This document shows, in pieces, positions 45,873 through 54,670 of a DNA stretch of 64,000 nucleotides. The DNA comes from Devosia soli. GTDB taxonomy: Bacteria; Pseudomonadota; Alphaproteobacteria; Rhizobiales; Devosiaceae. The DNA lies in assembly GCF_000970455.1 (NCBI RefSeq), contig NZ_LAJG01000021.1, positions 124,001-188,000 on the forward strand, in the 5' to 3' direction. Made by a program: the position numbers and the translations under genes. The stretch's first letter is position 1. Every line of letters begins with the position of its first letter. Under the pieces are notes generated by a model. The model worked only from the letters and a program-made list of their open reading frames with translations, did not search any database and was not told where the DNA came from.

Positions 45873-47114
45873 ATGCGATCGCGGTACGATTGGGGTAATT
45901 GGGCTCGTGGCGCGCTGGCTTTCGCGCTCGGCGCGCTTTTGACCTCATGCTCGCCAGGCACATTTCAGATCGGATCTCGAACCCTTGGCTGGGGCAATCC
46001 GCCGACCAATGTCGGGACGGCGCCGAATAGTGCCGGACCAATCCAGCAGGCGCCGCAGACAGGCGGCGAGCGTTTTGGGCGAGGTCCGGTTCAGGTCGCG
46101 CTGCTCCTGCCGCTCTCGGGCGAGCCGTCGCTGGCCGAACTCGGGAAATCGCTCGCCAATTCCTCCAAGCTCGCCATGGCCTTTATCGAAGCCAATCCGA
46201 ACATTGCCGAAAACACCACGATCACGCTGCGCGATACGGGGGATAGCGCGGCAGGCGCTGCGGCGGCGGCCAATGCGGCGGTACAGAGTGGCGCAAAATT
46301 GATCCTTGGGCCACTCAAGGGCGATCAGGTCGCCGCCGCGGGCGCGGTGGCGCGGGCGGCAGGTGTGCCGATGATCGGGTTTGCCAACAATCCGGCTCTC
46401 GCAGGGCAGGGGGTCTATCTCCTCTCCGTGCTGCCGGACGCGGAGATGAAGCGGTCGCTCGCCTATGTGAAGGCGCAGGGACGGCGGGGAATTGGGGGAG
46501 CGTTTCCCTCGACGCCCTATGGCGACGCATTGGCCACGGCATTCCGGCAGCAGGCGATCGCGGCGGGATTTGCGCCGAACGCTGTCTATACGTTCACCGC
46601 GGCGAATGAGGCCGCGCAGATCGTGGGTCAGGCAAAGCAACAGATCGATCGCGGCATGATCGATACGCTTTTCATTCCTGATCGCGCCAGTGCTCCAGCC
46701 TTTGCTACGGCGCTGGCAAGCGCGGGCGTCGGCCGAGACGCCGTGCAGATCGTCGGATCGGCAGATTGGGCGGGGGACCAGACAATCCTTTCGACGCCTG
46801 GTCTTGCAGGGGCGATCTTTCCGGCCGTCGATGAAGCCGGGTTCGCTGCCATTACCGGGGACTATCAAAGCCGGTTCGGCACGCGGCCGCATCCGATGGC
46901 AACGATTGCCTATACGGCCACGATCCTGGCCAATGTGAACACGCTCTCTATGGCAACGCCGCCTTATAATCCGGGGCTGGTGACGAGCCCGTCCGGGTTC
47001 AACGGGCGGGATGGGCAGTTCCGGTTTCTGAGCAATGGCCGGGCGGAATATGCGCTGGTCATCAAGACGATCGAGACAGGCGCAGCGACGACGGTGGAGG
47101 GGCCGAAGCTCTAG
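45873..47114 (+). CDS. Penicillin-binding protein activator lipoprotein (LpoA-like)
   Basis: A 413-residue lipoprotein. The signal peptide ends LLTSCS, giving an acylated cysteine near residue 26. The rest is a type 1 periplasmic-binding fold (about 65-400, VQVALLLPLSGEPSLAELG and LILGPLKGDQVAAAGAV) matching the LppC/LpoA C-terminal domain that stimulates PBP1A in gammaproteobacteria. Alphaproteobacterial members lack the N-terminal TPR part, as here. The ATG at 45873 is preferred to TTG at 45858. The divergent position next to rsmI is conserved. Confidence 0.9.
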   Translation: MRSRYDWGNWARGALAFALGALLTSCSPGTFQIGSRTLGWGNPPTNVGTAPNSAGPIQQAPQTGGERFGRGPVQVALLLPLSGEPSLAELGKSLANSSKLAMAFIEANPNIAENTTITLRDTGDSAAGAAAAANAAVQSGAKLILGPLKGDQVAAAGAVARAAGVPMIGFANNPALAGQGVYLLSVLPDAEMKRSLAYVKAQGRRGIGGAFPSTPYGDALATAFRQQAIAAGFAPNAVYTFTAANEAAQIVGQAKQQIDRGMIDTLFIPDRASAPAFATALASAGVGRDAVQIVGSADWAGDQTILSTPGLAGAIFPAVDEAGFAAITGDYQSRFGTRPHPMATIAYTATILANVNTLSMATPPYNPGLVTSPSGFNGRDGQFRFLSNGRAEYALVIKTIETGAATTVEGPKL

Positions 47115-47134
47115 AATTACCCCCGAGCGGCGCG

Positions 47135-48289
47135 TTACGCCGCCAGATCCGCCACCACGGCATCGAGCACCGGGAAACCCTTTTCCGTCACGCGGATGTT
47201 GCCGTTGGGAAGCGTTTCGACGAAACCATAGCCCTTGAGGGCCTGGATCTGCTTTTCGGCGATGGTACGCCCAGAGATCGACATGAACCGGCTCGGCGAA
47301 ATGCCTTCTTTGAGACGAAGACCCATGACGAGATATTCGTCGCCCTGCTCTTCCCAGGTAAGGACATCGTCCGTCGTCATGCCGTGACCGAACTCGTTGA
47401 CGAGTTTGAGCCATTCAAAGGGCAGCTTTTCGGTGGCGGTGGCGTGGCGCTGATGGTTGACGAGGAGCCGGCCATGGGCGCCCGGGCCGATGCCGGCATA
47501 TTCGCCATAGCGCCAATAGAGCATGTTGTGGCGCGATTCCTGGCCGGGCACGGCGTGGTTGGAAATCTCGTAGGCCGGCATGCCAGCGGCGGCCGTCAAT
47601 TCCTGCGTGAGCTCATAAAAATCGGCGCCGAGATCTTCGCTCGGCATCTGCAGCTTGCCGGCATTGAAGAGATCGAAATAGCGCGTGCCCTGCTCGATGG
47701 TGAGCTGGTAGAGGCTCAGATGGCCCTTGGCGAGCCAGATGGCTTCCTTGAGCTCGTCTTCCCAGTCCTCAAGCGTCTGCTTGGGGCGAGCATAGATGAG
47801 ATCAAAGCTTGAGCGCTCAAAGACCGACTGCGCAATGCGGACGGCCGCAATAGCTTCATCAACCGTATGACGGCGGCCCAATTCAGCGAGCGGACCTTCG
47901 CGCAGCGACTGGACGCCGAGCGAGACGCGGTTGACGCCAGCTGTTCTAAACCCGCGAAAACGGTCGACTTCCACCGAGGTCGGATTGGCTTCGAGGGTGA
48001 TCTCGGCCTTGTTGTCGATCTGCCAATGGGCAGCGATGGTGTCCAAAATCGTGCCAACGGCCTTGGGCGACATCAGCGATGGCGTGCCACCGCCGAAGAA
48101 AATCGACTGGACGAGGCGGCCAGGGGAGAGCGCCGCCATATGGGCGATCTCGCGCTTATAACCCTCGACGAAAGCGTCCTCGTCAAATGGGCCGCGATGG
48201 ACGTGGGAATTGAAATCGCAATAGGGGCATTTTGCGGCACAGAAGGGCCAATGCACATAGACGCCGAACAGGTCGTTGGGATTGCTCAT
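47135..48289 (-). CDS. hemW: Radical-SAM heme chaperone HemW
   Basis: A 384-residue radical-SAM protein, formerly annotated as oxygen-independent coproporphyrinogen oxidase. The N-terminus YVHWPFCAAKCPYCDFNSH contains the CxxxCxxC cluster motif. FFGGGTPSLM and the SLGVQS segment follow, and the C-terminal HemN_C domain is complete. The GVNRVSLGVQS context and absence of the HemN N-terminal extension favour HemW, which binds heme for delivery to respiratory enzymes. The ATG at 48289 is the first good start; upstream the frame runs only into a palindromic repeat. It is last in the rph-orf-rdgB-hemW run. Confidence 0.94.
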   Translation of the reverse strand: MSNPNDLFGVYVHWPFCAAKCPYCDFNSHVHRGPFDEDAFVEGYKREIAHMAALSPGRLVQSIFFGGGTPSLMSPKAVGTILDTIAAHWQIDNKAEITLEANPTSVEVDRFRGFRTAGVNRVSLGVQSLREGPLAELGRRHTVDEAIAAVRIAQSVFERSSFDLIYARPKQTLEDWEDELKEAIWLAKGHLSLYQLTIEQGTRYFDLFNAGKLQMPSEDLGADFYELTQELTAAAGMPAYEISNHAVPGQESRHNMLYWRYGEYAGIGPGAHGRLLVNHQRHATATEKLPFEWLKLVNEFGHGMTTDDVLTWEEQGDEYLVMGLRLKEGISPSRFMSISGRTIAEKQIQALKGYGFVETLPNGNIRVTEKGFPVLDAVVADLAA

Positions 48290-48331
48290 GCTGGGCACCT
48301 GTGGCTGAAGGAAGTTTGGTGATTGCCAAGA

Positions 48332-48444
48332 CCCCCACCCAACCTCCCCCTGATAGGGGGAGGGGTCAGGCCGGTGAATTTTGCGCAGATTGTGCCCCAA
48401 GCTGGGAGCGCCCCTCCCCCTTTGAGGGGGACGTTGGGTGGGGG
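48332..48444. repeat. 113-bp inverted-repeat element between rdgB and hemW
   Basis: The outer arms CCCCCACCCAAC (48332-48343) and GTTGGGTGGGGG (48433-48444) are a perfect 12-bp inverted repeat. Each arm is followed inwards by its own short hairpin (CTCCCCCTGATAGGGGGAG and CCTCCCCCTTTGAGGGGGA). The whole element fills most of the gap between two genes that would otherwise be co-transcribed. Confidence 0.8.
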
Positions 48445-48469
48445 TGATGTCAGATCGAGCATCAGTCCC

Positions 48470-49111
48470 TCAGCCTTCAATCTGGTTCTCCACGAATTGG
48501 GCGAAGGCGCGGGCGCGGTGGGAAAGACCCTGCTGGCCAGGGGCCCAGGAATGTTTGGTTTCCGCGGCCATTTCGCCAAAGGTAATGTCAAAACCTTCAG
48601 GCTGGAACATGGGGTCGTAGCCGTGGCCGATAGTGCCGCGCGGCGGCCAGACCAAGGTGCCATCGCATTTGCCGACAAAGATCATGTCGCGGCCATCGGG
48701 ATGGGCGAGGCAGAGCGTGGCGTTGAACGAGCCCTTGCGCTGTTCGGGCGTAGTTGCGCCCTTTGCCAGGAGTTCGTCCTGAACGCGTTGCATGGCAAAA
48801 TTGAAATCGCGCGGAACGCCCGCCCAATCGGCGGTATAGACGCCGGGTCGGCCATCGAGCGCATCAACGCAAAGGCCGCTATCATCGGAAAGGGCGAGCA
48901 TATTGGCGCCCTTGGCCGAGGCATGGGCTTTTGTACGGGCGTTTTCGGCAAAGGTGGTGCCGGTCTCTTCAGGCTCGGGCAGGCCAAGTTCGCCGGCCGA
49001 GATCAGCTCTAGACCGAAGGGCGCGAAGAGCTCCTGGAATTCTTTCAGCTTACCGGCATTGTGGGTGGCAAGGACCAGACGATCACCGCGGCGGAGTTTT
49101 GGGATGCTCAT
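48470..49111 (-). CDS. rdgB: Non-canonical purine NTP pyrophosphatase (ITPase/XTPase)
   Basis: A 213-residue Ham1-family house-cleaning enzyme hydrolysing dITP, ITP and XTP. The motifs [49 protein letters not shown] and [10 protein letters not shown] are conserved, as is the C-terminal SHRARAF. The ATG at 49111 follows TTGGAGTCCAA and overlaps the stop of the small reading frame upstream (ATGA). The rph-rdgB-hemW order is widespread in alphaproteobacteria. Confidence 0.96.
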   Translation of the reverse strand: MSIPKLRRGDRLVLATHNAGKLKEFQELFAPFGLELISAGELGLPEPEETGTTFAENARTKAHASAKGANMLALSDDSGLCVDALDGRPGVYTADWAGVPRDFNFAMQRVQDELLAKGATTPEQRKGSFNATLCLAHPDGRDMIFVGKCDGTLVWPPRGTIGHGYDPMFQPEGFDITFGEMAAETKHSWAPGQQGLSHRARAFAQFVENQIEG

Positions 49112-49314
49112 TTGGACTCCAAGGCGCGTTGAATGTCGTTCCAGATGGCGCAATTCTTCGCTGGGGCGGGGAAGGCTCCATCGCCCGGTCCTGAAGGTCG
49201 ACCTCTGCCCCTTGGCGCCAGCTGCCGCTGCGTCCCTTGCCCGCCACCAGCTTCGCCGTCTTGGGAAAGATTGGCGGGGAGGGATTTTGCTTTCTTGAGG
49301 AACGAAAAAATCAT
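49108..49314 (-). CDS. Small hypothetical protein linking rph and rdgB
   Basis: A 68-codon frame whose ATG overlaps the rph stop (ATGA at 49311-49314) and whose TGA overlaps the rdgB ATG (ATGA at 49108-49111). It starts [16 protein letters not shown] and ends [14 protein letters not shown], with a Gly/Pro/Arg-rich middle. No domain is recognised. The tight coupling at both ends argues that it is translated. The Gly/Arg-rich middle, however, resembles the translations of dispersed repeats seen elsewhere, so part of it may be repeat-derived. Confidence 0.5.
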   Translation of the reverse strand: MIFSFLKKAKSLPANLSQDGEAGGGQGTQRQLAPRGRGRPSGPGDGAFPAPAKNCAIWNDIQRALESK

Positions 49315-50027
49315 GCGGAAAGCGCAGCCTTCTGCAATTCGGTCAATTCGGAAATGCCCTTTCCGGCGAGGGTCATGAGGGCGTCGAGTTCGGCGCGATC
49401 GAAGGGGGCGCCTTCGGCGGTGCCTTGAATCTCGACGAATTTTCCCGCCCCGGTCATGACGAAATTGGCATCGGTCTCGGCTTCCACGTCCTCGAGATAA
49501 TCGAGATCGAGCACCGGGCTTCCGCGATAGATGCCGCAGGAAATGGCAGCGACGGAATCTTTGAGCACCGGCCCCTTGGTCAGCTTGCGTTCTTCGAGCC
49601 AGCGAATCGCATCGGATAGCGCAACATAAGCGCCGGTGATCGAGGCGGTGCGGGTGCCGCCATCGGCTTCGAGCACGTCGCAGTCAAGCGTGATCTGGGA
49701 TTCGCCGAGGGCGGTCAAATCGACGACGGCGCGGAGCGAGCGGCCGATGAGGCGCTGAATCTCTTGCGTCCGACCAGACTGCTTGCCGGCGGTGGCTTCG
49801 CGGCGGGTGCGCGTCCCAGTGGCGCGGGGCAGCATGCCATATTCGGCGGTGACCCAACCCTGGCCCTTGCCGCGCAACCAGCCAGGCAGGCTCGTTTCGA
49901 CCGAAGCGGTGCAGAGAACGCGCGTATTACCGAAAGAGACGAGGCAGGAGCCTTCGGCCTTGAGGGAGACATTGCGCTCGATGGTGACAGCCCGCATCTG
50001 ATCGGGGGCGCGTCCGGATGGCCGCAT
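49311..50027 (-). CDS. rph: Ribonuclease PH
   Basis: A 238-residue phosphorolytic exoribonuclease that trims tRNA 3' ends. Family segments include [57 protein letters not shown] and [18 protein letters not shown] (here [18 protein letters not shown]), and the catalytic [20 protein letters not shown]. The ATG at 50027 is chosen because conservation starts there, with AAGAG upstream. It is divergent from hrcA across 139 bases. Confidence 0.97.
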   Translation of the reverse strand: MRPSGRAPDQMRAVTIERNVSLKAEGSCLVSFGNTRVLCTASVETSLPGWLRGKGQGWVTAEYGMLPRATGTRTRREATAGKQSGRTQEIQRLIGRSLRAVVDLTALGESQITLDCDVLEADGGTRTASITGAYVALSDAIRWLEERKLTKGPVLKDSVAAISCGIYRGSPVLDLDYLEDVEAETDANFVMTGAGKFVEIQGTAEGAPFDRAELDALMTLAGKGISELTELQKAALSA

Positions 50028-50166
50028 GGATAGGCAACTCTTTTGCTGTTTACCGCCTCTTAACCTTCCTCGCCCCGCTGAACAAGCGCCGGACGCTTGG
50101 CGGTTGGCTCCTATGCGCTTAAATGGAGGGGCAAGGTTAAAGCCGACGATTTCATTCAAAAAAGCC

Positions 50167-51243
50167 ATGGTCTATTCGCAGGACGAATTTCTCAGCGTGC
50201 TCAACGCCAGAAGCCAGGAGATTTTTCGGCGGCTGGTAGAGCGTTATCTCGATACCGGGTTGCCCGTGGGCTCCCGCGATTTGTCGCGCTTGTTGCAGAC
50301 CGAGCTGTCACCGGCTTCGGTGCGCAACGTAATGGCCGATCTTGAGGATCTGGGCTTGATCGCGGCCCCGCATACCTCGGCCGGCCGCGCGCCGACCCAG
50401 CAGGGGCTGCGCTTTTTCGTCGATGCCATGCTCGAAGTTGGCGCTGTCAACGAAAGCGAGCGGCGCAGCATCGCCCAGCATATGGAAGGCCATGCCGGGC
50501 GGCGGCAGGTCGATGATATGCTGACCGAAGCCAGTTCGCTGCTGTCCGGATTGAGCCAGGGTGCCGGCCTCGTGATCGCCACCAAGGCCGACATGGTCCT
50601 TCGCCATGTGGAATTTGTGCGGCTCGACAATTCCCGCGCCATGGCGATTCTCGTGGGTGACGATGGACAGGTGGAAAACCGCATCCTTGAGCTGCCGCCG
50701 GGATTTACGGCCGCGGCGCTGCAGCAGGCGAGCAATTATTTAGCAAACTATGTTGTGGGGCGGACGCTGTCGGAAGCGCGCAAGGCGCTCGATGCGCGGC
50801 GGATAGAGCAGCGGGCCGAGCTCGACGAATTGACGCAAAAGCTCGTCGACGAGGGCATTGCGACGCTGGTGCAGGATAGCCCCGCGTCGGCGCCGCGGGT
50901 GATCGTGCGCGGACGCGCGAACCTGATCAATGACGCCATGGCGAGCGACGATCTCGAGCGCATGCGACAATTGTTCGATACGCTTGAAAGCCAGGATGGT
51001 CTTTTGGAACTGTTGAGCGATGCGGAAAAGGCTCAGGGGGTTCGTATTTTCATCGGCTCGGAGAATAAGCTCTTTTCGCTTTCGGGATCATCGGTGATTC
51101 TCTCGCCCTATAAGGACGCCAACGATAAGGTGGTGGGCGTTCTAGGGGTGATCGGGCCAACGCGGCTCAACTATGCGCGGATCGTGCCGGTGGTCGATTA
51201 TACGGCCAATGTTTTGACGCGGATGATGGCCAAGCCGCGCTGA
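50167..51243 (+). CDS. hrcA: Heat-inducible transcription repressor HrcA
   Basis: A 358-residue repressor. The winged-helix domain has [20 protein letters not shown] and [18 protein letters not shown]; a GAF-like domain (about 105-320) and a C-terminal dimerisation part follow, ending [20 protein letters not shown]. HrcA normally binds CIRCE sites upstream of groESL and, in some bacteria, dnaK. I find no CIRCE match upstream of hrcA, grpE or dnaK here, so its target (probably groESL) lies outside the window. The ATG at 50167 is inferred from conservation; its Shine-Dalgarno is poor, and an ATG at 50113 is an alternative. Confidence 0.95.
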   Translation: MVYSQDEFLSVLNARSQEIFRRLVERYLDTGLPVGSRDLSRLLQTELSPASVRNVMADLEDLGLIAAPHTSAGRAPTQQGLRFFVDAMLEVGAVNESERRSIAQHMEGHAGRRQVDDMLTEASSLLSGLSQGAGLVIATKADMVLRHVEFVRLDNSRAMAILVGDDGQVENRILELPPGFTAAALQQASNYLANYVVGRTLSEARKALDARRIEQRAELDELTQKLVDEGIATLVQDSPASAPRVIVRGRANLINDAMASDDLERMRQLFDTLESQDGLLELLSDAEKAQGVRIFIGSENKLFSLSGSSVILSPYKDANDKVVGVLGVIGPTRLNYARIVPVVDYTANVLTRMMAKPR

Positions 51244-51263
51244 CGCGCTTCGATGCGGTGTTG

Positions 51264-51308
51264 GCGCTTTCGAAACGGAAAAACGCCGGACACTTTTCCT
51301 GAAAGCGC
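51264..51308. repeat. Dispersed palindromic repeat, family I, copy 2
   Basis: A 45-bp element with perfect inverted ends GCGCTTTC (51264-51271) and GAAAGCGC (51301-51308) between hrcA and grpE. Its complement shares the GAAAAGTG and GCGTTTTTCCG parts with the copy at 13210-13251. Confidence 0.7.
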
Positions 51309-51323
51309 TCGGGACCGTGAGCT

Positions 51324-51355
51324 ATTGAAAAAGCTGCCGCATTGGCCGATATGCG
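51324..51355 (+). promoter_or_regulatory. Candidate RpoH (sigma-32) promoter of grpE
   Basis: ATTG (51324-51327), 18 bases, then CCGATATGCG (51346-51355). Spacing equals that of the dnaK promoter, and the sequence differs from the alphaproteobacterial RpoH consensus CTTG-N17/18-CYTATNTNNG at two positions. It starts 65 bases upstream of the grpE ATG. Confidence 0.55.
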
Positions 51356-51388
51356 GGGCAACAAATTCCAACAGAGGTCAACCCAGAT

Positions 51389-51979
51389 ATGATGAGCGAC
51401 GAGAACGCCGCCCAGGGCGAAACGCCGGAGACCGAGAACCCGGAAACCGCACAGCCGGAGGTCGATCCCGTCGAAGCCCTGCGTGTTGAAAATGCCGAAC
51501 TGCGCGACCGCGTGCTGCGCACGGCTGCGGAAATGGAAAACCTCAGGAAGCGCACCGAGCGCGACGTCGCCGATACCCGATCCTATGCGATCGCCGGCTT
51601 TGCCCGTGACATGCTGAGCGCGACCGATGCGTTGAGCCGGGCGCTGCTGGTCATTCCGCAGGAGACCCGCGAGACGGCGGAAGGCACGCTCAAGAGCCTG
51701 ATCGAAGGGCTGGAGCTGGCCGAGCGTGAAATGCAGCGGCTGCTCGGCAAGCATGGCGTCAAGCCGATCGAGGCGGCCGGCCAGAAATTCGATCCAAACA
51801 AGCATCAGGCCATGTTCGAAGTGCCGAACCCGAATGTGCCCGAAGGCACTGTCGTACAGGTGGTTCAGGAAGGCTTTGCCATCGGCGAGCGCATCCTGCG
51901 GCCAGCCATGGTGGGTGTCGCCAAGGGCGGCGGAGCCACTGGTGCGGCAGCGCCGGAAGGCGTCGACAAGAACGTCTGA
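51389..51979 (+). CDS. grpE: Nucleotide exchange factor GrpE
   Basis: A 196-residue DnaK co-chaperone. An acidic disordered N-terminus (1-30) leads into the long coiled-coil ([27 protein letters not shown]) and the C-terminal beta domain with [14 protein letters not shown] and [27 protein letters not shown]. It promotes ADP release from DnaK. Tandem ATG codons at 51389 and 51392 are both possible, with AGAGG upstream. hrcA-grpE is conserved; a heat-shock-type promoter and a family I repeat separate them. Confidence 0.97.
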   Translation: MMSDENAAQGETPETENPETAQPEVDPVEALRVENAELRDRVLRTAAEMENLRKRTERDVADTRSYAIAGFARDMLSATDALSRALLVIPQETRETAEGTLKSLIEGLELAEREMQRLLGKHGVKPIEAAGQKFDPNKHQAMFEVPNPNVPEGTVVQVVQEGFAIGERILRPAMVGVAKGGGATGAAAPEGVDKNV

Positions 51980-51999
51980 TTTTTGGGTTTCAGGTTTTG

Positions 52000-52028
52000 G
52001 GGCTCGGTGGCGACACCGGGCCCTTTTT
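52000..52028 (+). terminator. Rho-independent terminator of grpE
   Basis: GGGCTCGGTG, loop GCGA, CACCGGGCCC and TTTTTG: a 10-bp stem with one mismatch and a U-run, 20 bases past the stop. It closely resembles the dnaK terminator at 57166, down to the CGGTG/CACCG core. Confidence 0.9.
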
Positions 52029-52050
52029 GTTTTTGGAGCATAGAGCTGCC

Positions 52051-52115
52051 CGCCATTCGAGCGCAGCTCTCCTGGCCTAGTGCGCTAGAATCGCTCCACC
52101 GGAGCGATTTTGCCC
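52051..52115. repeat. Family II repeat with terminator-like hairpin, copy B
   Basis: A second copy of the element at 21456-21531. It contains CATTCGAGCGCAGCTCTC, TGGC and the hairpin AATCGCTCC / GGAGCGATT (52089-52097, 52101-52109), followed by TT and a GGCCGCG end. Like copy A it lies between converging genes (grpE and pncA). Confidence 0.8.
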
Positions 52116-52127
52116 GAGGGCCGCGCC

Positions 52128-52763
52128 CTAGCCCAAAATCTCGCGGCTCATGACGCGCTGGACGCCAGCATCTTCCATATCAACCCAGGCCTTTTCCAGC
52201 GATCCATTCGAATCGATTGCGCGGGTAGCATCCTCGACCACCGTCACATCGAACCCGCCGGCCGCGCCGTCGAGCGCGGTCCAGGCGACGCAGAAGTCAG
52301 TCGCCAGACCGACGACGAAGAGGCGGCCGACGTCGCGTTCATTGAGATAGCCGGCAAGACCGGTCAGCGTTTGCCGGTCAGCTTCCTGGAAACCGGAATA
52401 GGAATCAATGGCGCGATTGTAGCCCTTGCGGATGATGAGTTGCGCATGGGGGAGATCGAGGTCGCTTGAAAGTTCGGCGCCATGAGTGGCCCAGACGCAG
52501 TGGTCGGGCCAGAGGACCTGGGTACCATAGTCGAGTTCGACGGTTTCGAAGGGGGTCTTGCCGGGATGTTGGCTCGCAAACGAGATGTGGTCGGCGGGGT
52601 GCCAATCCTGGGTCATGACGACATTCTTGAACTTTTTTGCCAGCGCATTGATCAGCGGCACGATTTCATCGCCGCCAGCAACCGCCAGATTTCCGCCGGG
52701 CAAAAAGTCATATTGCACGTCGACGACGACGAGGACGTCTTCGGGGCTGATGGTGATCGTCAT
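52128..52763 (-). CDS. pncA: Nicotinamidase (PncA-type isochorismatase fold)
   Basis: A 211-residue cysteine hydrolase converting nicotinamide to nicotinate for NAD salvage. The catalytic triad is visible as D15 (VVVDVQYDF), K113 (IRKGYN) and C158 (GLATDFCVAWT). The metal-binding motif DWHPADH gives D53, H55 and H59. Length and motifs match PncA rather than general isochorismatases. The ATG overlaps the pabB stop (ATGA, 52760-52763), so they are coupled although they belong to different vitamin pathways. Confidence 0.94.
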   Translation of the reverse strand: MTITISPEDVLVVVDVQYDFLPGGNLAVAGGDEIVPLINALAKKFKNVVMTQDWHPADHISFASQHPGKTPFETVELDYGTQVLWPDHCVWATHGAELSSDLDLPHAQLIIRKGYNRAIDSYSGFQEADRQTLTGLAGYLNERDVGRLFVVGLATDFCVAWTALDGAAGGFDVTVVEDATRAIDSNGSLEKAWVDMEDAGVQRVMSREILG

Positions 52764-54523
52764 GGGCGCGCTCCGGGTTGAAGAAGTTCGGCACGGATGA
52801 GGCCGCGCACGGAATTGCCGAGAAAGATTGCATCGGCTTCACTCAGATCGGCAAGGGTGAGAATGGTCTCTTGGGCTTTTCCGGTCTCGATCAGTTCGGC
52901 GCGGAGGGTGCCGGGGAGGAGACCGGAGGATAGGGCGGGCGTGAGGAGCGTTTCGCCACGCTCGATGAAAAGATTGGTGATGGAGCCTTCGGTCAGTTCG
53001 CCACGCTCGTTCAAAAAGACGACTTCATCAACGCCAAATTCGTCATGCGCCTTGATGCGCGGCTGGTCATAAAATGTACGGTTGGTGGTCTTGTGGGCGA
53101 GCCAGACCGACGTTGATTGCAGCACTTCACTGGCAATGAGAAAGCTGAATTTGTCGGGGTTTGGCGGCAGCGGGACGGCGGTAATGTCGATGCCGGCTTC
53201 TGAAAGCGTTAGGCGGACGCGCATGGGGGCGGTCCAGGCTTGGCTTGCTGCCAGAAGCCGGATTGTGGCTTCGGCGCCGTCGGCGGGAAGACCGAAATAG
53301 GCGGCCGAAGAGAGGAGCCGGGCGATGTGGCGGCCGAGGAGGACAAAACCGTCTACCGGCGACCATTTGATTGTTTCGATGAGGGTGACCGGCGGGGCGG
53401 GATCGCTGAGGAAGCGCAATTTTAAAAGAGCCTCGTTGTATTCCGATTGCGCCTCGCTATCGGCGACGATGCCGCCGCCGATGCCGATCGTGCCATTGCC
53501 CGCCGCATCGATGATGGCAGTGCGGATGGCGACATTAAAGGCGAAGTCCCCGTTTGGGGCGATATAGCCGATGGAGCCGGTGTAGAGACCGCGCGGACCG
53601 CTTTCGACTTCGTGGATGATTTCCATGGCGCGCAATTTTGGAGCGCCAGTGATCGAGCCGCAGGGGAAGAGGTCTTTTACTACACCCAACATGCCTACGT
53701 CCGGGCGACGTTTTGCCGTGATGCCTGAGGTCATGGTGTGGAGGGTCGAATAGGTTTCGACGGTGAAAAGGTCCGTCACCTTCACCGAGCCGACTTCAGA
53801 AATGCGGGAGAGATCGTTGCGCAGGAGATCGACGATCATCAGGTTTTCTGCGCGGTTCTTTTCATCGGCGGCGAGAGCTGCCCGGTCGGCGGCGTCCTGA
53901 CTTGCCAGTGGCGCGCGGGGCATCGTGCCCTTCATTGGCCGGGCGGAAAGCGTGTCGCCCGTGCCCGAGACAAAAAGCTCGGGCGAGCGCGACAAGACAA
54001 AATGATCGCCGGCATTGATATAGGCCCCATAGGCGGTCTTTTGTGATCGGGCGAGGCGCCGGTAAAGTCCGAGGGGCGAACCGCTGAGGGTAAAACCGGC
54101 CTTGAAGGTGAGGTTGACCTGATAGGCATCGCCGGCCGCGATATAGCTTTTCACCCGCTCGAAGGCCGACGCGTAGCCGGCGAAGGATGTTTGGGGCGCA
54201 AGGTTTTCCGCGAACCCGTCCTCGGCATCCGGCAGGCCAGCAAAATCCTTCGGACCATCATAAAGGCCGAACCAGAGGAGCGGCGTTTCGCTCCGTTCCG
54301 GCAGATGCTTTTGCAGGCGCTCCTCGAACAGGAACCCGAGTTCATAGGCAAGGTAACCAGCGGCCCAAAGACCTTCGCTGCGCGCCGTTTCAAGACGCTC
54401 AAGACCGACCCGGGCGGTCGCCACGTCATAGGCGACGAGCACCTCCTTAGGATCGGAAAAGAGGCGGGTCTGGCCTTGGGGGTCGAGGTTGTCGTGCAAC
54501 AGCACGGTGCCGGGCGTGAACAT
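52760..54523 (-). CDS. pabB: Fused aminodeoxychorismate synthase component I and class IV aminotransferase/lyase
   Basis: A 587-residue fusion. The N-terminal chorismate-binding half (about 1-370) has RPMKGTMPR, ENLMIVDLLRNDLSRI and GSITGAPKLRAMEIIHEVE. The C-terminal half (about 385-587) is a PLP-dependent class IV fold with the HKTTNRTFYDQPR lysine region and FLNERGELTEGSITNLF. Together they convert chorismate and glutamine-derived ammonia to p-aminobenzoate for folate; the amidase PabA is not in the window. The fusion is frequent in alphaproteobacteria. It precedes pncA with an ATGA overlap. Confidence 0.93.
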   Translation of the reverse strand: MFTPGTVLLHDNLDPQGQTRLFSDPKEVLVAYDVATARVGLERLETARSEGLWAAGYLAYELGFLFEERLQKHLPERSETPLLWFGLYDGPKDFAGLPDAEDGFAENLAPQTSFAGYASAFERVKSYIAAGDAYQVNLTFKAGFTLSGSPLGLYRRLARSQKTAYGAYINAGDHFVLSRSPELFVSGTGDTLSARPMKGTMPRAPLASQDAADRAALAADEKNRAENLMIVDLLRNDLSRISEVGSVKVTDLFTVETYSTLHTMTSGITAKRRPDVGMLGVVKDLFPCGSITGAPKLRAMEIIHEVESGPRGLYTGSIGYIAPNGDFAFNVAIRTAIIDAAGNGTIGIGGGIVADSEAQSEYNEALLKLRFLSDPAPPVTLIETIKWSPVDGFVLLGRHIARLLSSAAYFGLPADGAEATIRLLAASQAWTAPMRVRLTLSEAGIDITAVPLPPNPDKFSFLIASEVLQSTSVWLAHKTTNRTFYDQPRIKAHDEFGVDEVVFLNERGELTEGSITNLFIERGETLLTPALSSGLLPGTLRAELIETGKAQETILTLADLSEADAIFLGNSVRGLIRAELLQPGARP

Positions 54524-54670
54524 GGCGGCGTTTTATAGAGCGACGGGCTTTTGCGAAAGACGATTTACCTTATCAGCAGTGCCGCATCGATCCCTCTTGG
54601 CGATTAAATTCGAAAATGGCAGAAAAGCAGCGTCCAGGCGCGACGTGCGCCGGATCTGAGGGCTTTTTCC

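Noticed and set aside
45945..47414. A 489-codon minus-strand frame opposite the PBP activator gene
   Set aside because: It spans two genes in different orientation and is rich in Arg/His/Gly as expected for a codon shadow.
50028..50166. CIRCE operator in the rph-hrcA gap
   Set aside because: No TTAGCACTC or GAGTGCTAA half-site or near match was found.
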